Shown here: positions 44,669-56,437 of the stretch, piece by piece
How positions within the stretch are numbered: the stretch's first letter is position 1
Layout of the letters: every line of letters begins with the position of its first letter
Source of the DNA: Larix kaempferi
Lineage: Eukaryota > Streptophyta > Pinopsida > Pinales > Pinaceae
Length of the DNA: 64,000 nt
Assembly: GCA_027924585.1 (NCBI GenBank)
Contig: BSBM01000386.1
Location: 8,014,501-8,078,500 of the forward strand
Direction: 5' to 3'
Notes under the pieces: generated by a model
What the model saw: the letters and a program-made list of their open reading frames with translations, nothing else
Told to the model about the DNA's origin: nothing
Databases searched by the model: none
Translations under genes and position numbers: made by a program

Positions 44669-46946
44669 TCATTCGTACTTTTATTCTTCCGTCATTTCAT
44701 TACTCTAGATCACCACTCTTATAAAGCAAGCTTGTGACTTTATTCATTAACAAACATCATATTTTATTTTATTCATATTTTTATTCTTTCTTCATTTCAT
44801 CACTTTTCTAAAGTGATTTGTAGCTGTTACTTCAATTTATACTATTAAAATTTTTAAGAACTTTATATAAATTTATATTTGCATTTTTAAATTAACTTAC
44901 TTTTATTTATTTTTATTAAAAGTGTTTTCCATCCACTATCACCAATAAAGTCCAATTCTAGAACTTATGAATCTATCAACTTAAACAAGACGCATAGTTG
45001 ATAAATTTATTTATGAAATAAAAAGGAAGCACAATCAACATCGTTATGAATTGAAACATTAAAAAAATAGTAGAAGATCTTCAAAATAGAATAACCATCA
45101 TCACCTTTTTCTATGTTGTAGTGACATCTATGCAATTGAGTATGAAGCCCTATTATTAAGAGGTTGAGGATGAACAATAATTTCATAATAAACTCTTACA
45201 AAATCAATAATTTCACAATCTACTTATACATTATATAAGTTTTATTTTGAAAATAGCACAGTCTTTCTTCTCTCATTTGATGTGTTTGTCCTAAGTATCC
45301 ATCCCAATAACAATGCCTTCCCTTGCTCTATATGTTTACCCCCTCATTGCAATTGTAAAATTCCATTGGTACAGATAAATAGTTGTGATTGAAGATACTT
45401 TCCTTGTCTTACATGTTCATCCCCAAATTTACTTTGACATTCCAATTCGCTCATTAATGAGGTATGCTAGTTAATGGATTTGATTTGTGTTTGAGAATGG
45501 AATGATAATATCTCATTGTTGTTTGATTGACATACAAACGAGATTTTGATATCAATAGAGATAAAAGTTGATTGGAGAGCATGAGAAGGGTATTACTATG
45601 CCAAAGCTGAAACATCATATTGGGTCTTGATTGTCTTGAGTTAATGCTTTGCCTAAGTTTGCCAATGGGATGTCATGGTAGGGGAACTCTGAAGGCTACA
45701 CGAATACAATGCCCTTAACTCTTTTTGTTAAAATCATTGTTACAAATATGTCCTAGGGAATATATTGTTGAAGGGATGGAAGAAAATTTATTGAAAATAA
45801 TGAAAAATGTAAAAAAAACTACAAAAATATCCATTTTTTTCTTCATATTTTAAAATCCAAAGCAACAACATCAAATAATCACATTGCTACACAAATATGA
45901 AAGATTTGATGTTGATACAAATAAAATATTGCCAAGAAAATGAACAAAAAAATTGAAAATTTTGGATTTTATAATCTAATTATTGTGCCTTTGGTTAGAA
46001 AAGATTAGTGAAATTACATAAGTTTTTACTAGCTTGTTAATACATTCGACCTAATAATGGATTTCCATTTTGGGACAGTTTTAGCCATCTTTTAAACTTT
46101 CCACCTTTCTTTTTTGCCTAGATTATACCTTGCCATTATATATTTTTGTTGCTTGAAATGAGCATGAAGGCATTGAGGTATATTTGATTGCAATTCTAAG
46201 TTTCTAATTTATTTATGCTATTTTAGGGAAGTGATAGATTATCTAAATTTATTTTGGTATTAATAATGACTATGAAATATGTTGTAGATGCATTTTTAGA
46301 TGCTACAAAATCGCATAAGTGGTTGTAAACTTGAGCAATACATTGTGGACAAATAATGATGATTTAGAAGCCACTATGCTACATATTTTGTTGGAAAAAA
46401 TTCCCTGAAGTTTGCTATAGAATGTGTTCGTCTTCCTATAAGCATGATTGAATGTTGACAAGTAGAGTTGATCAAGAGTAATCAAGTAGTTCTTTTATGC
46501 TCCTATACTTTTGTGCAAGTGATTAATGTTTTATAATATAAATATGAGGACAAAACAATATGATGTAAACCACTTGAAAATATTTGATTATTGAGTTGGT
46601 TCAATTCAATTTTCTTTTTGTTAAGCTATTATTCTCATTGTCATTTTGTAATAAGTAGTGTGCAAAGTCTCACATAAATTGTCCCTATCATTCTTATGCA
46701 AGAGGTTAGCATATAGAACAACTTAATTATTATTGTGACTATTTTATTGAAACCACATGTTTAATCCAAGTTTTAGGAAAATGAAAAAAACCCGAGGTTC
46801 CACAAATTGTAACTCCAAAGACATAGGGTAGGAAATTTTGAGTTTTTGACCAAAGGTACCTCTCTTTCCTCTTTCAACTTTGTGATTTCCATGCGATTCA
46901 AAATGGTAAATTCACTCATTTGAAAGAGAAAAACCAAGCGCCATTC
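44669..46946. other. AT-rich sequence, no gene recognised
   Basis: Around 44700-44800 degenerate repeats of the target-site phrase (ACATCATATTTTATTTTATTC) appear. The rest holds only short frames. Confidence 0.4.
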
Positions 46947-47089
46947 ACTTTGATGCCAAATGTTGTGAGCCAAATAATCAAATAAACATGAAAACAACCC
47001 AATTCAATAGCACCACACCAAAATATAGTAAAATAGTGAATAAAAGGGAAGTCTATTCAAGGTGGGAACCTCCCTTCACAAAATATAGA
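46947..47089 (-). mobile_element. Relic LTR end with degenerate primer site, minus strand
   Basis: On the minus strand CACAACA is followed by TTTGGCATCAAAGT (46960-46947), which differs at three positions from TTTGGTATCAGAGC, an LTR end plus tRNA-Met primer site. The would-be LTR runs rightward from TGTTGTGAGCC at 46961 and contains the solo LTR insertion. Its far end beyond 54882 was not located. Confidence 0.35.
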
Positions 47090-47564
47090 TGTAACACCCC
47101 AATGTGACCTCGTAATGTAATTTGTATATTGTTGAAGTAAAAGGGCTAAGAAGGAAGAAACAAATGGCCGGGATGACCAATACTATGTAAATATGTACAT
47201 TTTTGATATTAATATAAAATCTCTAAATGGTTGCAGAGGAAGAAGCATGAATGAGAGATGGGGGGGTTATGATTCCACAAGTGGGGAAGTGTTAGTGGGC
47301 CTTAACTTATCTCCCTAGCCTTAGCCATTTAAACCAAGCTCTTAAACCTTGATTAAGAGCCATGCTTTGATTAAACCTTGTTTTAATTATCTTAAGAAAG
47401 AGATTAAGAGGGGAAAAGTGGTTCCGTGTGTTGTGGCCACATGGAAATATGAACTATGCCTATAAAAGTGAGAAATTAAACTTGGGAGGGGTTTGTTCCT
47501 TATTCATTCTTCCACCATTCGAATTTCATTCCACTCCCTTTCCTTCACCATCGAATGCCATAAC

Positions 47565-48158
47565 TGTTAAGATTTAATATGCTAAGACATAAAATATCAG
47601 CATTACATTCCATTTCACAATAATAGAATATACAGGATCACTGAAAGAACAACACGCACAACATAAACACAAGAGACACAGATTTATCATGGGAAACCCT
47701 CATGGGGTAGAAAACCCAGCAAAGCTTCCTCAATATAGATGACCAGCAAATACACAGATGTAATCCACAACCATGAGCTCTTTCTCCTCCACAGCAGATC
47801 TCTCTCTCACTTATGCGCTAATCACAAGTGAGTGAATGTATGTTAAATGAGGAACACACCTTCTTTATTTATACACAACTCCGACTTGACTTTTACACAA
47901 ACTAGGTTGGCCCCAACTTAACTACTTAACATAATGTGACAGGGCCGACCCCACTAGGGTGGTCTAATAACCCTTTAACCCACATGACTCATACAGGGCC
48001 GACCCCCACTAGGGAAGTCTAATAACCCAAGTTACCACATTATCTACGGAGGAATAAAACATCTCCGTATATACAATAAGGTCTTCACGGAGGAATGAAA
48101 CATCTACGGAATAATAAAGTACAAATATAATATTCCTAGAAGTTACAATATTTCAACA
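47565..48158 (-). repeat. TE3 3' LTR (left copy)
   Basis: On plus it starts TGTTAAG and ends TTTCAACA. It carries TTTATTTATA (minus-strand TATAAATAAA) at 47874-47883. Very similar to the right copy; scattered single changes. Confidence 0.93.
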
Positions 48159-48830
48159 CTCCCCCTTAACGAGAAGGATATTATAACAACATTTGCAGGA
48201 GCAAGGAGTCATCAACTACATGATACATGATACACCTATAAATCATTGGAAGCTTTCTTCATACATCATCATCGGTAACTCAACCAGTTACTGGAACATA
48301 ATCAATACTGGAACATCAACATCTTCAGTACTGAGTCTTCATCTTCTGCAGCACTTGAACAACTACAACAACATCATCATCATCTGGATCACTCGATCAA
48401 CAGCCTCATCGTCTGGATCTACCGATCAATCATCATCATCTGGATCATCTCGATCTACAGTATCGTCATAACAACATACTCCGCAATACACAAGATCCTA
48501 TTACGGGATGATTAATCCCTCTCACTTTAGGACATAGGTCCATGGATGATACAATCCAGATCAAATTCCAGGATGATCAATCCTTATCAATTTTAGACAA
48601 GTCTCATGTCTATGGACGATGCAATCCAGATCTACTTCCAAGATGATCAATCCTTATCAATTTTAGACAAGTCTCATGTCTATGGACGATGCAATCCAGA
48701 TCTACTTCCAAATCTACTTCCAGGATGATCAATCCTTATCACTTTAGGAAATGAGTCCAAGGACGATGCAATCCTATCACGAACATTTTGAACCAAATGT
48801 CCATGGACAATGCAGTCCTATCATCAATTC
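48159..48830 (-). other. TE3 3' untranslated region with imperfect repeats
   Basis: A unit of about 76 bp (GATGATCAATCCTTATCA, then GACGATGCAATCC and AGATCTACTTCC) recurs around 48560-48780, leading into the 66-bp array. CATCATC-rich low-complexity sequence lies at 48300-48470. Confidence 0.6.
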
Positions 48831-49356
48831 TCGGAGACAGATGTCTACGGATCAATTCTGGGACCGAAGTCCGGGGTGATACAATCCCCACATTCTCGGA
48901 GACATCTGTCTACGGATCAATTCTGGGACCGTCGTCCGGGGATGATACAATCCCCACATTCTCGGAGACATCTATCTATGGATCAATTCTGGGACTATCG
49001 TCTAGGAATGATACAATCCCCACATTCTCGGAGACATCTGTCTACGGATCAATTCTGGGACCGAAGTCTGGGGAAGATACAATCCCCACATTCTCAGAGA
49101 CATCTGTCTACGGATCAATTCTGGGACCGAAGTCTGGGGAAGATACAATCCCCACATTCTCGGAGACATCTGTCTACGGATCAATTCTGGGATCGAAGTT
49201 CAGGGACGATACAATCCCCACATTCTTGGAGACATCTGTCTACAGATCAATTCTGGGACCGAAGTCCGGCGAAGATACAATCCCCACATTCTCGGAGACA
49301 TCTGTCTACGGATCAATGCTGGGACCGAAGTCCGGGGATGATGCAATTCCCACTCG
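48831..49356 (-). repeat. 66-bp minisatellite in TE3 3' region
   Basis: Units begin TCGGAGACAT (or close) at 48831, 48896, 48962, 49028, 49094, 49160, 49226 and 49292. The 66-bp period gives 22 codons, so two plus-strand frames and a minus-strand frame stay open by construction. Each unit contains AGAC-ATCT-GTCT, GGAC-CGAA-GTCC and GGGGA-TGATACAA-TCCCC inverted repeats. Confidence 0.93.
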
Positions 49357-49637
49357 TCAACTTAGACCCAGTCTAAGGACCATTCATCGACCTCATTGTC
49401 GGTATCACCAATACATGTATCCATATCATCAACCTCACTGTCGATACATGTAACCTCATCATCAATACATGTATCCTCATCATCGATACAAGTATCCACA
49501 TCATTAATACAAGTATCCTCGTCATCGACCTTACCGTCGATATAGAAAATCTCATTATTGATACAGGTATCCACAACGATGGCAATATCCGAATATCATC
49601 ATCAACCATATCACTCCCCCTTTCGAGGAGGGTCCTT

Positions 49638-51000
49638 CTAAACTACACCAAGCTTGTCTCGGAAATACTCAAACTTTACTCGAGACAGAGGTTTGGTCAA
49701 TACATCAGCAACTTGTTCGTTAGTGCTCACATACTCGAGCTTGATAGCTCCTTTCTGCACCATATCCCGTATATAGAAATATCGGATCTCTGTGTGCTTT
49801 GACTTATCATGGAACACTGGATTCTCATTCATCTTGATACAACTCTGGTTGTCACACAAGATCACAGTGGGGTCCATCTCTAAGTCAAACAATCCTGATA
49901 ACATCTTTAGAAGCCATATCGCTTCACAACTAACATAGAAAGCAACTATATATACCGCTTCAGCTATGCTAGACTGCTTCCTGCTAAACCACGAGATCAT
50001 GGCAGATCCCAGACAATAACATCCGCCCGATGTGCTCTTCCTGTTTGATACACTTCCTGCCTGGTCAGCATCTATGTAGCCATACAATCTGAAATCATGA
50101 TCTTCAAGATAACATAGACCAAAGTCTGTCGTACCCTTTAGGTACCTCATCACATGCTTTGCAGCTATCAGGTGAACATGCCTAGGGTCCACTAGATACT
50201 GTCTCAAGGTGTTTCATAGCAAAGCATATATCTGGCCTTGTATTCGTCAGATACATCAATGACCCAATAATCTGTTTGTACAGAGTCACATCCACTAACT
50301 TTGATGAGTCATCCGCTAACAGCTTCAAGTTGGAATCCATGGGAGTGGCCATGGTTGTACATTCCAACATATCAAATCTTTTCAGGATTTCCAAAACATA
50401 CTTTCCCTAGTTGAGAAAGATTCCTTCTAAGCCTTGCCATACTTCCAGACTTAGGAAGTAATGCATCAATCCAAGATCTTTCATCTCAAATTCTGTAGCT
50501 TCTTCTTTCTTTCCATGATCTGTTTCTCATTCCCTGTCAGAAAGAGATCATCCACATACAATAATAGTATGACAGGTTCATCATCCATAACCTTATGGTA
50601 AAGGTTAGGATCATCTTTACTTTGGTAAAGCCCAAGCTTGACAAGAAGCTATCAATTCTTCCTCTGTGACTGAACATCATTCACACTCTGCATTGAGTGA
50701 TCTTCTGCATGTCTATCTGTGCCATCTCTCGTCAGATGGGTCTACTGATATGCGCCTCAAGATCATTCGAACTCTGTGGTGAGTTCCTTCTTGAATGTCA
50801 TCTGTATATAGATACCATCTTCAACCTTGTAGCAAAGGTTGAAATCCGCATCACCCATGGTGATCATTAAGATCATCAAATGACTATCAATCCTGGGTAC
50901 CTGTTGAACCCATATAGAGCTTTCTTCAATTGAATCCTGGGAGTTTTCTCGATTTGCACTTTTTCTTCAATTACACCATTAAGAGAATGGTCTAGCCACT
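49638..51000 (-). pseudogene. TE3 RT remnant and RNase H
   Basis: 50394-50182 encodes the RT C-terminal part (MATPMDSNLKLL, QIIGSLMYLTNTRPDIC). A frameshift near 50200 leads to 50207-49638, with DADQAGSVSNRKSTSGG, SRKQSSIAEAVYI and VADVLTKPLSRVKFEY. DADQAG replaces the usual DSDWAG and the SxAEAEY block has lost two residues. RDMVQKG retains the Gln that is a stop in TE2 and TE4. Upstream RT (50400-51000) is unreadable apart from DEMFAP. Confidence 0.88.
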
Positions 51001-51161
51001 TGGAGCAAACATCTCATCATGATCCTCTTCCTCTTTCTAAGAGAGTCTTCTAGCCACGAGCCTTCTATAGTATGTTTGATTTGTAGGTCTTCTTGTTGAA
51101 CATCCATCACTTGTTCGATGTTCATCATCCTTCTTTTGTAGATCATATCACATGATCTTTC

Positions 51162-52274
51162 CTACAAATCAAAGTTAATTACATGATTAGTAATACTTGA
51201 TAATCATCAAATCATGTTGACATGATAATCGATTATGCATACATATATGATTCACATAGTTATGCAACTATCTTGAACAATACTTTGGCACAACACTTTT
51301 CCATATCCTGTATGCATACAACGGCTATCTAGATGCCTTCCATCTCTACCAGAACATACTATCAAGAGCGTGCACAGCTCTTAGCATGTCAACAAAGAGG
51401 TTTCATTCTAGACAAGAAACAATGGAATGTTTGTCCAACTTACCCATCATATGCATATTAATAGTATACTGTTCAATGCCATATGAATGCTTACACTCAG
51501 CATGATATATTCTAAGAATGGATACAACTACTACGAGCAATATCATTTACTATTCAGAGATTCAAGAAGTAATTCAAATGACAACTTAAACACTTATCTT
51601 TTATGTTTGTGTGGTTGTCTCCCGCTTGATCTCTATTTTGAACTTCTATCCATCCTGGACCACTATGCATGCTTAATTGTGCACTAGTGTCATCATCATG
51701 ATCTCATACATAATCATACATTCATTAGTATAGTGTTAATACTATCAAAACATTATGTATGGTCATGATCATTTCATACAAAGATATACTTACCTAAGAT
51801 CCTAACACAAAGTAGGATTCTAACTGATATAGGAAAACATACCCGGATTATCAAGCTTGGTTATGTCTTAACATACCCAAACAATATCTTCTTTGTTCTC
51901 TTCAATGATTTAGAGACCTTGTGCTAGAACCTGCATATCTCATGGGTTAAGCATAGTAGAACAAGGTCATACATACATCGTAAGTAGATCTTCTATGTGG
52001 TCAAAGACTATGGATGAGTCTTTGTCCCTATTTCATCATGGTCATAGAACTTGATTTGTCTTTCTTGATGTACCTGTATCTTGTTAGCAGACAACATCAT
52101 CCTCATACAACACCACAAGTGCATTAGTACAATCATAAGTGCCATAACCTTAATCAATGAATGCCTTCTATCATTCACATACATTCATTATCAAACAATC
52201 ATAATTGTACTAACCTCAATAACATGAAGACAAACATATCATAAACTTAACCATGAACAGATTTCAACACATAC
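51162..52274 (-). other. Intron-like segment of TE3
   Basis: On the minus strand it starts ATACAG/GTATGTG at 52274 and ends TTGATTTGTAG/GAAAGATC at 51162. A second donor CAG/GTATGA lies 21 bp upstream. Content is non-coding, AT-rich and collinear with 57728-59204 of TE4 (for example CATATGATGGGTAAG in both). See the findings. Confidence 0.6.
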
Positions 52275-53501
52275 CTGTATCTCCTCAAGTCATACCTGTC
52301 AGGATTGCTTTTAACCCAATCCACTTTGATTTGCTGAAACTGGATTTGGAGCTGGATTAGGGTTTGTTAGAGAAACCCTAAAAATTCAAACTTTGAATTT
52401 CAAACTTTTGAAAGGATGGAAAGATGCACCTTGCTGAGCTGGTCAAGCTAGCATACTTCAATTATGGAATCTCCAAAATTTGACCCCTCAAAATTGCCTT
52501 TGAAACTTCTAGATCTTCTAGACAGGATCCCGAACTAGGGTTTGATGAAGCCCACCCTTCTGCCCAATCAAAAGGTTCAATCCAAAGCTCTAAAATTCAA
52601 TTTTTTCGAGGAGCTTCCAGCCATGGTCACAGACTTCAAAAATTCCAACTTTTGTAGAAGCCCTAATTTTCCACCTTTCCGATCAAAATCCTGAACTAGG
52701 GTTTGATCAAGCTCGACCTTCTGCCTAACCAAAAAATTCAATCTTGGTCTCTAAATTTCAATTTTTATGTGGAGCATTCAGCCATGGACTCCGACTCTAA
52801 AAATTCCAACTTTCTACGAAGACCTAAATTCCCGCAGCAGTGATAAGCCAAGAATGAAGGTGCCCAAAAAATAATTCTGTTTTGACATAAATATGCACCT
52901 GATTGTGTCTGGTGCATCTCTAAAATTATGAATCCACAGGGTCTGAAACTTTGGCTTGTGGTAGCCTGACCTGTCTTCTTTCCAACCCCACAGGTTTGAC
53001 CTCAATTGGATTTTCTGAGAGAGAGTTATGCCAAGTGTCGCAACGTGACCTGTTTATGGGATAAAATAGGAGAGTGAGCTTGTACGGTGTGCCACGTGTC
53101 ACTGGTTCACCTTTGGCCTCTAAAAATCGTACCTGTGAAATTAAAACTCGTGCACTACTTGTCACTTTTTACGAAATTTCATTTGGAGCTTCCTATCCCA
53201 AATTGTGACCTTTTTTCCTAGGTCACCTGTTTATGACTGAGATTTGGAAGAGGAAGAAACCCTAACTTGTACTGATCATAAATCATAAAGTAAAACGAAT
53301 TAGAGGCAGTCCTTTGGACACAAGGTACAAAAGGATTTTATCTACGACCTGTATAGGTTTCCAATCCCGAACCTTCGCCAAAATGGATTTATAGAGAAAG
53401 TTCCACGATGATTGGGTTTTTGCTATATAAAACCCTAACCTTCAAATTGTCACAAGTGAAGCAAGTGTCGTAAGTGCCATACATTGCCTTCCTTCAGACT
53501 A
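52275..53501 (-). other. TE3 5' leader and gag-start relic
   Basis: Collinear with 56438-57727 of TE4. It includes ACAAACCCTAATCCAGCTCC (minus), corresponding to the putative gag start of TE4, but the ATG is not kept. Otherwise untranslated leader. Confidence 0.6.
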
Positions 53502-53513
53502 GCTCTGATACCA
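53502..53513 (-). promoter_or_regulatory. TE3 primer-binding site
   Basis: Plus-strand GCTCTGATACCA, the reverse complement of TGGTATCAGAGC, adjoining the right LTR. It fixes the element orientation as minus. Confidence 0.95.
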
Positions 53514-54107
53514 TGTTAAGATTTAATATGCTAAGACATAAAATATCAGCATTACATTCCATTTCACAATACTAGTATATACATGATCACTGAAAGAACA
53601 ACACGCACAGCATAAACACAAGAGACACAGATTTATCCCAGGAAACCCTCATGGGGTAGAAAACCCAGCAAAGCTTCCTCAATATAGATGACCAGCAAAT
53701 ACACAGATGTAATCCACAACCATGAGCTCTTTCTCCTCCACAGCAGATCTCTCTCTCACTTATGAGCTAATCACAAGTGAGTGAATGTGTGTTAAATGAG
53801 GAACACACCTCCTCTATTTATACACAACTCCGACTTGACTTTTACACAAACTAGGTCGGCCCCAACTTAAATACTTAACATAATGTGACTGGGCCAACCC
53901 CACTTGGGTGGTCTAATAACCCTTTAACCCACATGACTCATATAGGGCCGACCCCCACTAGGGAAGTCTAATAACCCAAGTTACCACATTATCCACGGAG
54001 GAATAAAACATCTCCAGATATACAATAAGGTCTTCACGGAGGAATGAAACATCTACGGAATAATAAAGTACAAACATAATATTCTTAGAAGTTACAATAT
54101 TTCAACA
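53514..54107 (-). repeat. TE3 5' LTR (right copy)
   Basis: Starts TGTTAAG on plus and ends TTTCAACA. The minus-strand TATA box is TATAAATAG at 53822-53814. Contains GGGTTATTAGAC-type phrases shared with the TE4 LTR. Confidence 0.93.
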
Positions 54108-55079
54108 ATAGCTTGGTACCAGAACATGGAACAAAGATGTCATTGTTGAACATGAATTATGTATGCCATTAACTTGGGTAGATTGGTGTGTAAGAGAAAC
54201 CTAGCCTGTAGCTTGTGCCTTGGAGTCCCAATTCAGAGACTTCCTGTCCAACTTGTGCTGGAGCGCTAGAAGGGAATTGGAGGTTTCTCGAGGGACTATT
54301 AGCTCAGAGAAGGGAGTTTGTTCCTGGCATTGTGTAGGTTGATGGGGAAGGAGAATTGAGGATTGAGACAACTATGGAGGGGGTTTAGGCACCAGTGGGT
54401 TGCATGAGAGATTCAACTGAGAAGAGTGGGATTGAGGGAGGGATTTTCCTTTCTAGATTCATATCCCCAGCTTGACGATGGCCTGTCAAAGTAGATATGG
54501 CTTGACAATGCCTATGGCTAGGAGGAACGTCCTTCACACGGTGCCACTTGGAGAACATTAAGATAAGCAGCTTACTGTGTATGAAAATGTTATGGTTTCA
54601 ATATGTTTTACTTGCTATTTATATTACTGTAATATGAATGTTGAAATGCATGGAATTAATGGGTATGGCATATGTGTTTGTTCATGCTTGAATTTCCTGT
54701 AATTATAATATATGCTTAAGATATGTGTGTTTTGGGCCACCAAATACGTTTTAAATTTCGTTCTGTAATTGAATGTATTGAATAAAAACAAAATTGGATA
54801 TCAGTGAATAATTCAGAATTGAAATCTGAGTACTTTGTGGTTTCAATGGGTCACAAGAGGCTGCTGGGTACGTTACAATAGATGCACATGATAAAATGAT
54901 CATTCAAACGAGTTTTGATGAATATATAGGATAAAATTAGGGATATAAATAAATAATAATAAATCTACATATTATAATTAATGTAAAGATAATGGATGAG
55001 AGTTATAGTTAAGGCCTTAATATGTTGGCTTCTTTGTTCTTTTCACATTTAACACAATTAATGACTTAACAAGAAACGC

Positions 55080-55402
55080 GATCTCAAAACAAAAACTCTA
55101 AAAATTAATATTTTTACTTAAAAAACCTCGAAATCAACCCTTGAATAAAAAAGTGATGGTATCGGGAGCACCATTTTTTTGAGGTTGAAATCGATACCTA
55201 TTGCAATCATAGCCTTAAAATCCCTTAATGTTGCTAAAAATAAACATTAAGTTCAATTATGGAATAAAAAAGTGGTGATACTAGTAGAACTCATTTTTTG
55301 GGTTTAAAATTCTTCTTTGAAACCACGGCTTTAAGAATTGGTACTATTGTAACAAAAATCCTAAAATAAACCCTTGAATAAAAAATTGGGGTTACAAGTA
55401 AC

Positions 55403-55440
<38 letters not shown>

Positions 55441-55735
55441 GGATTATAATTAAAAATATTTTTGAAACCATGGTTAATAAAGTCAATGTTGTTAGCAAAC
55501 AAAACCTTAAAAGTATCCTTAAAACTAATAATCATTTAGGGTTATTTTATCCTCCAAGCTTTTCTGGGATTATAATTAAAAATATTTTTGAAACCATGGT
55601 TAATAAAGTCAATGTTGTTAGCAAACAAAACCTTAAAAGTATCCTTAAAACTAATAATCATTTAGGGTTATTTTATCCTCCAAGCACCATTTTTTAGGGT
55701 TTAAATTTTAATATATTTAAAACTACACCAATATC
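55080..55735 (+). repeat. About 126-bp tandem array, roughly five copies
   Basis: A consensus of CCTTGAATAAAAAAGTGGTG, GCACCATTTTTTGGG, GAAACCATGG and AATGTTGTTAGCAAAC repeats from about 55110 with heavy divergence in the first copies. The last two copies (55439-55564 and 55565-55690) are identical, giving a recent 126-bp duplication. A run of 35 T lies at 55405-55439. Confidence 0.75.
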
Positions 55736-55737
55736 GC

Positions 55738-56425
55738 TGTTGATATATATGTAACTTCGGAATGTATTTCATATATGTATATTGTACTCCTGTAGAGATG
55801 GTATTATTCCTCTATACGGAAGTGTTTGTATTCCTATAGAGATGTTATTATTCCTCTATACGGAAGTGTCGTCATTTATATTGTAAGTGTCATAACTTAT
55901 ACTTGATGGGTTATTAGACCACCTTGTTGGGGTCCGCCCTGTATAAGTCATGTGGGTCGAAGGGTTATTAGACCACCCTATTGGGGGTTGATCATGTGGG
56001 TCAAAGGGTTATTAGACCACCCTATTGGGTGTCGGCCCAGTCAGCTTTGTGTTATGTGGTTAAGTTGAGGCCAACCTAGTAAAGGTTATTAGGCAAGTCA
56101 AGTCAAGTATAAATAGAGTGCGGGAGGCACTCTATTTCATCATTCTATTCTCTCACACACTCTTTGGAGAGTGGCGCCCTTGTGGAGGAGGAGGAGCTGC
56201 TGCTAGGAGATGTCTATCTCTTATGCTTGGGTTGTATCATTGCTCTATCTATCTTTAAGGAAGTTATTGGGGTTTTTCACCTTTATGGTTTTCCCCAAGT
56301 AAACTCTGTGTCTCTTGTGTGTTTGCATTTTTGTGTCCATGATTGATATACTGTAGATATGCTGTACATGTTGTTCTATCAGTTAAGATTCTAGATCAGA
56401 TTGAAGTAAATTCCAAAAATTAACA
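55738..56425 (+). repeat. TE4 5' LTR
   Basis: Starts TGTTGATATATATG and ends AAATTAACA. TATA box TATAAATAG at 56108-56116. Contains paired phrases TAGAGATG ... TATTCCTCTATACGGAAGTG at about 55795 and 55838, and GGGTTATTAGACCACC three times (55908-56025), the latter shared with the TE3 LTR. Confidence 0.88.
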
Positions 56426-56437
56426 TGGTATCAGAGC
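56426..56437 (+). promoter_or_regulatory. TE4 primer-binding site
   Basis: TGGTATCAGAGC directly after the LTR. Confidence 0.95.

Larger units (their letters stand above)
47565..54107 (-). mobile_element. TE3, minus-strand non-autonomous Copia element
   Basis: Two 594-bp LTRs (47565-48158 and 53514-54107) with flanks ATAAC and ATAGC, one mismatch in five. On the minus strand the primer site is 53513-53502 (GCTCTGATACCA on plus) and the purine tract 48169-48159 (CTCCCCCTTAA on plus). Only the RT tail and RNase H are left of coding sequence; the gag-integrase portion is replaced by an intron-like segment. It belongs to the same family as TE4. Confidence 0.93.
47090..54877. mobile_element. Solo LTR (about 1.24 kb) split by TE3
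   Basis: Starts TGTAACACCCCAATG at 47090 and ends GGTACGTTACA at 54877, with ATAGA on both sides (47085-47089, 54878-54882). Short inverted ends TGTAAC/GTTACA are LTR-like. A TATA box CTATAAAAG is at about 47460. Neither internal domain nor a second LTR adjoins it, so it is a solo LTR left by LTR-LTR recombination. TE3 later inserted about 100 bp after the TATA box. Confidence 0.85.

Noticed and set aside
48788-49453. 221-codon repeat protein gene on plus strand
   Set aside because: It is antisense to TE3 and open only because the 66-bp repeat is a multiple of three; overlapping frames are equally open.
48159-49640. CRISPR-like array because of regular repeats
   Set aside because: Plant nuclear context inside an LTR element, contiguous repeats without unique spacers.
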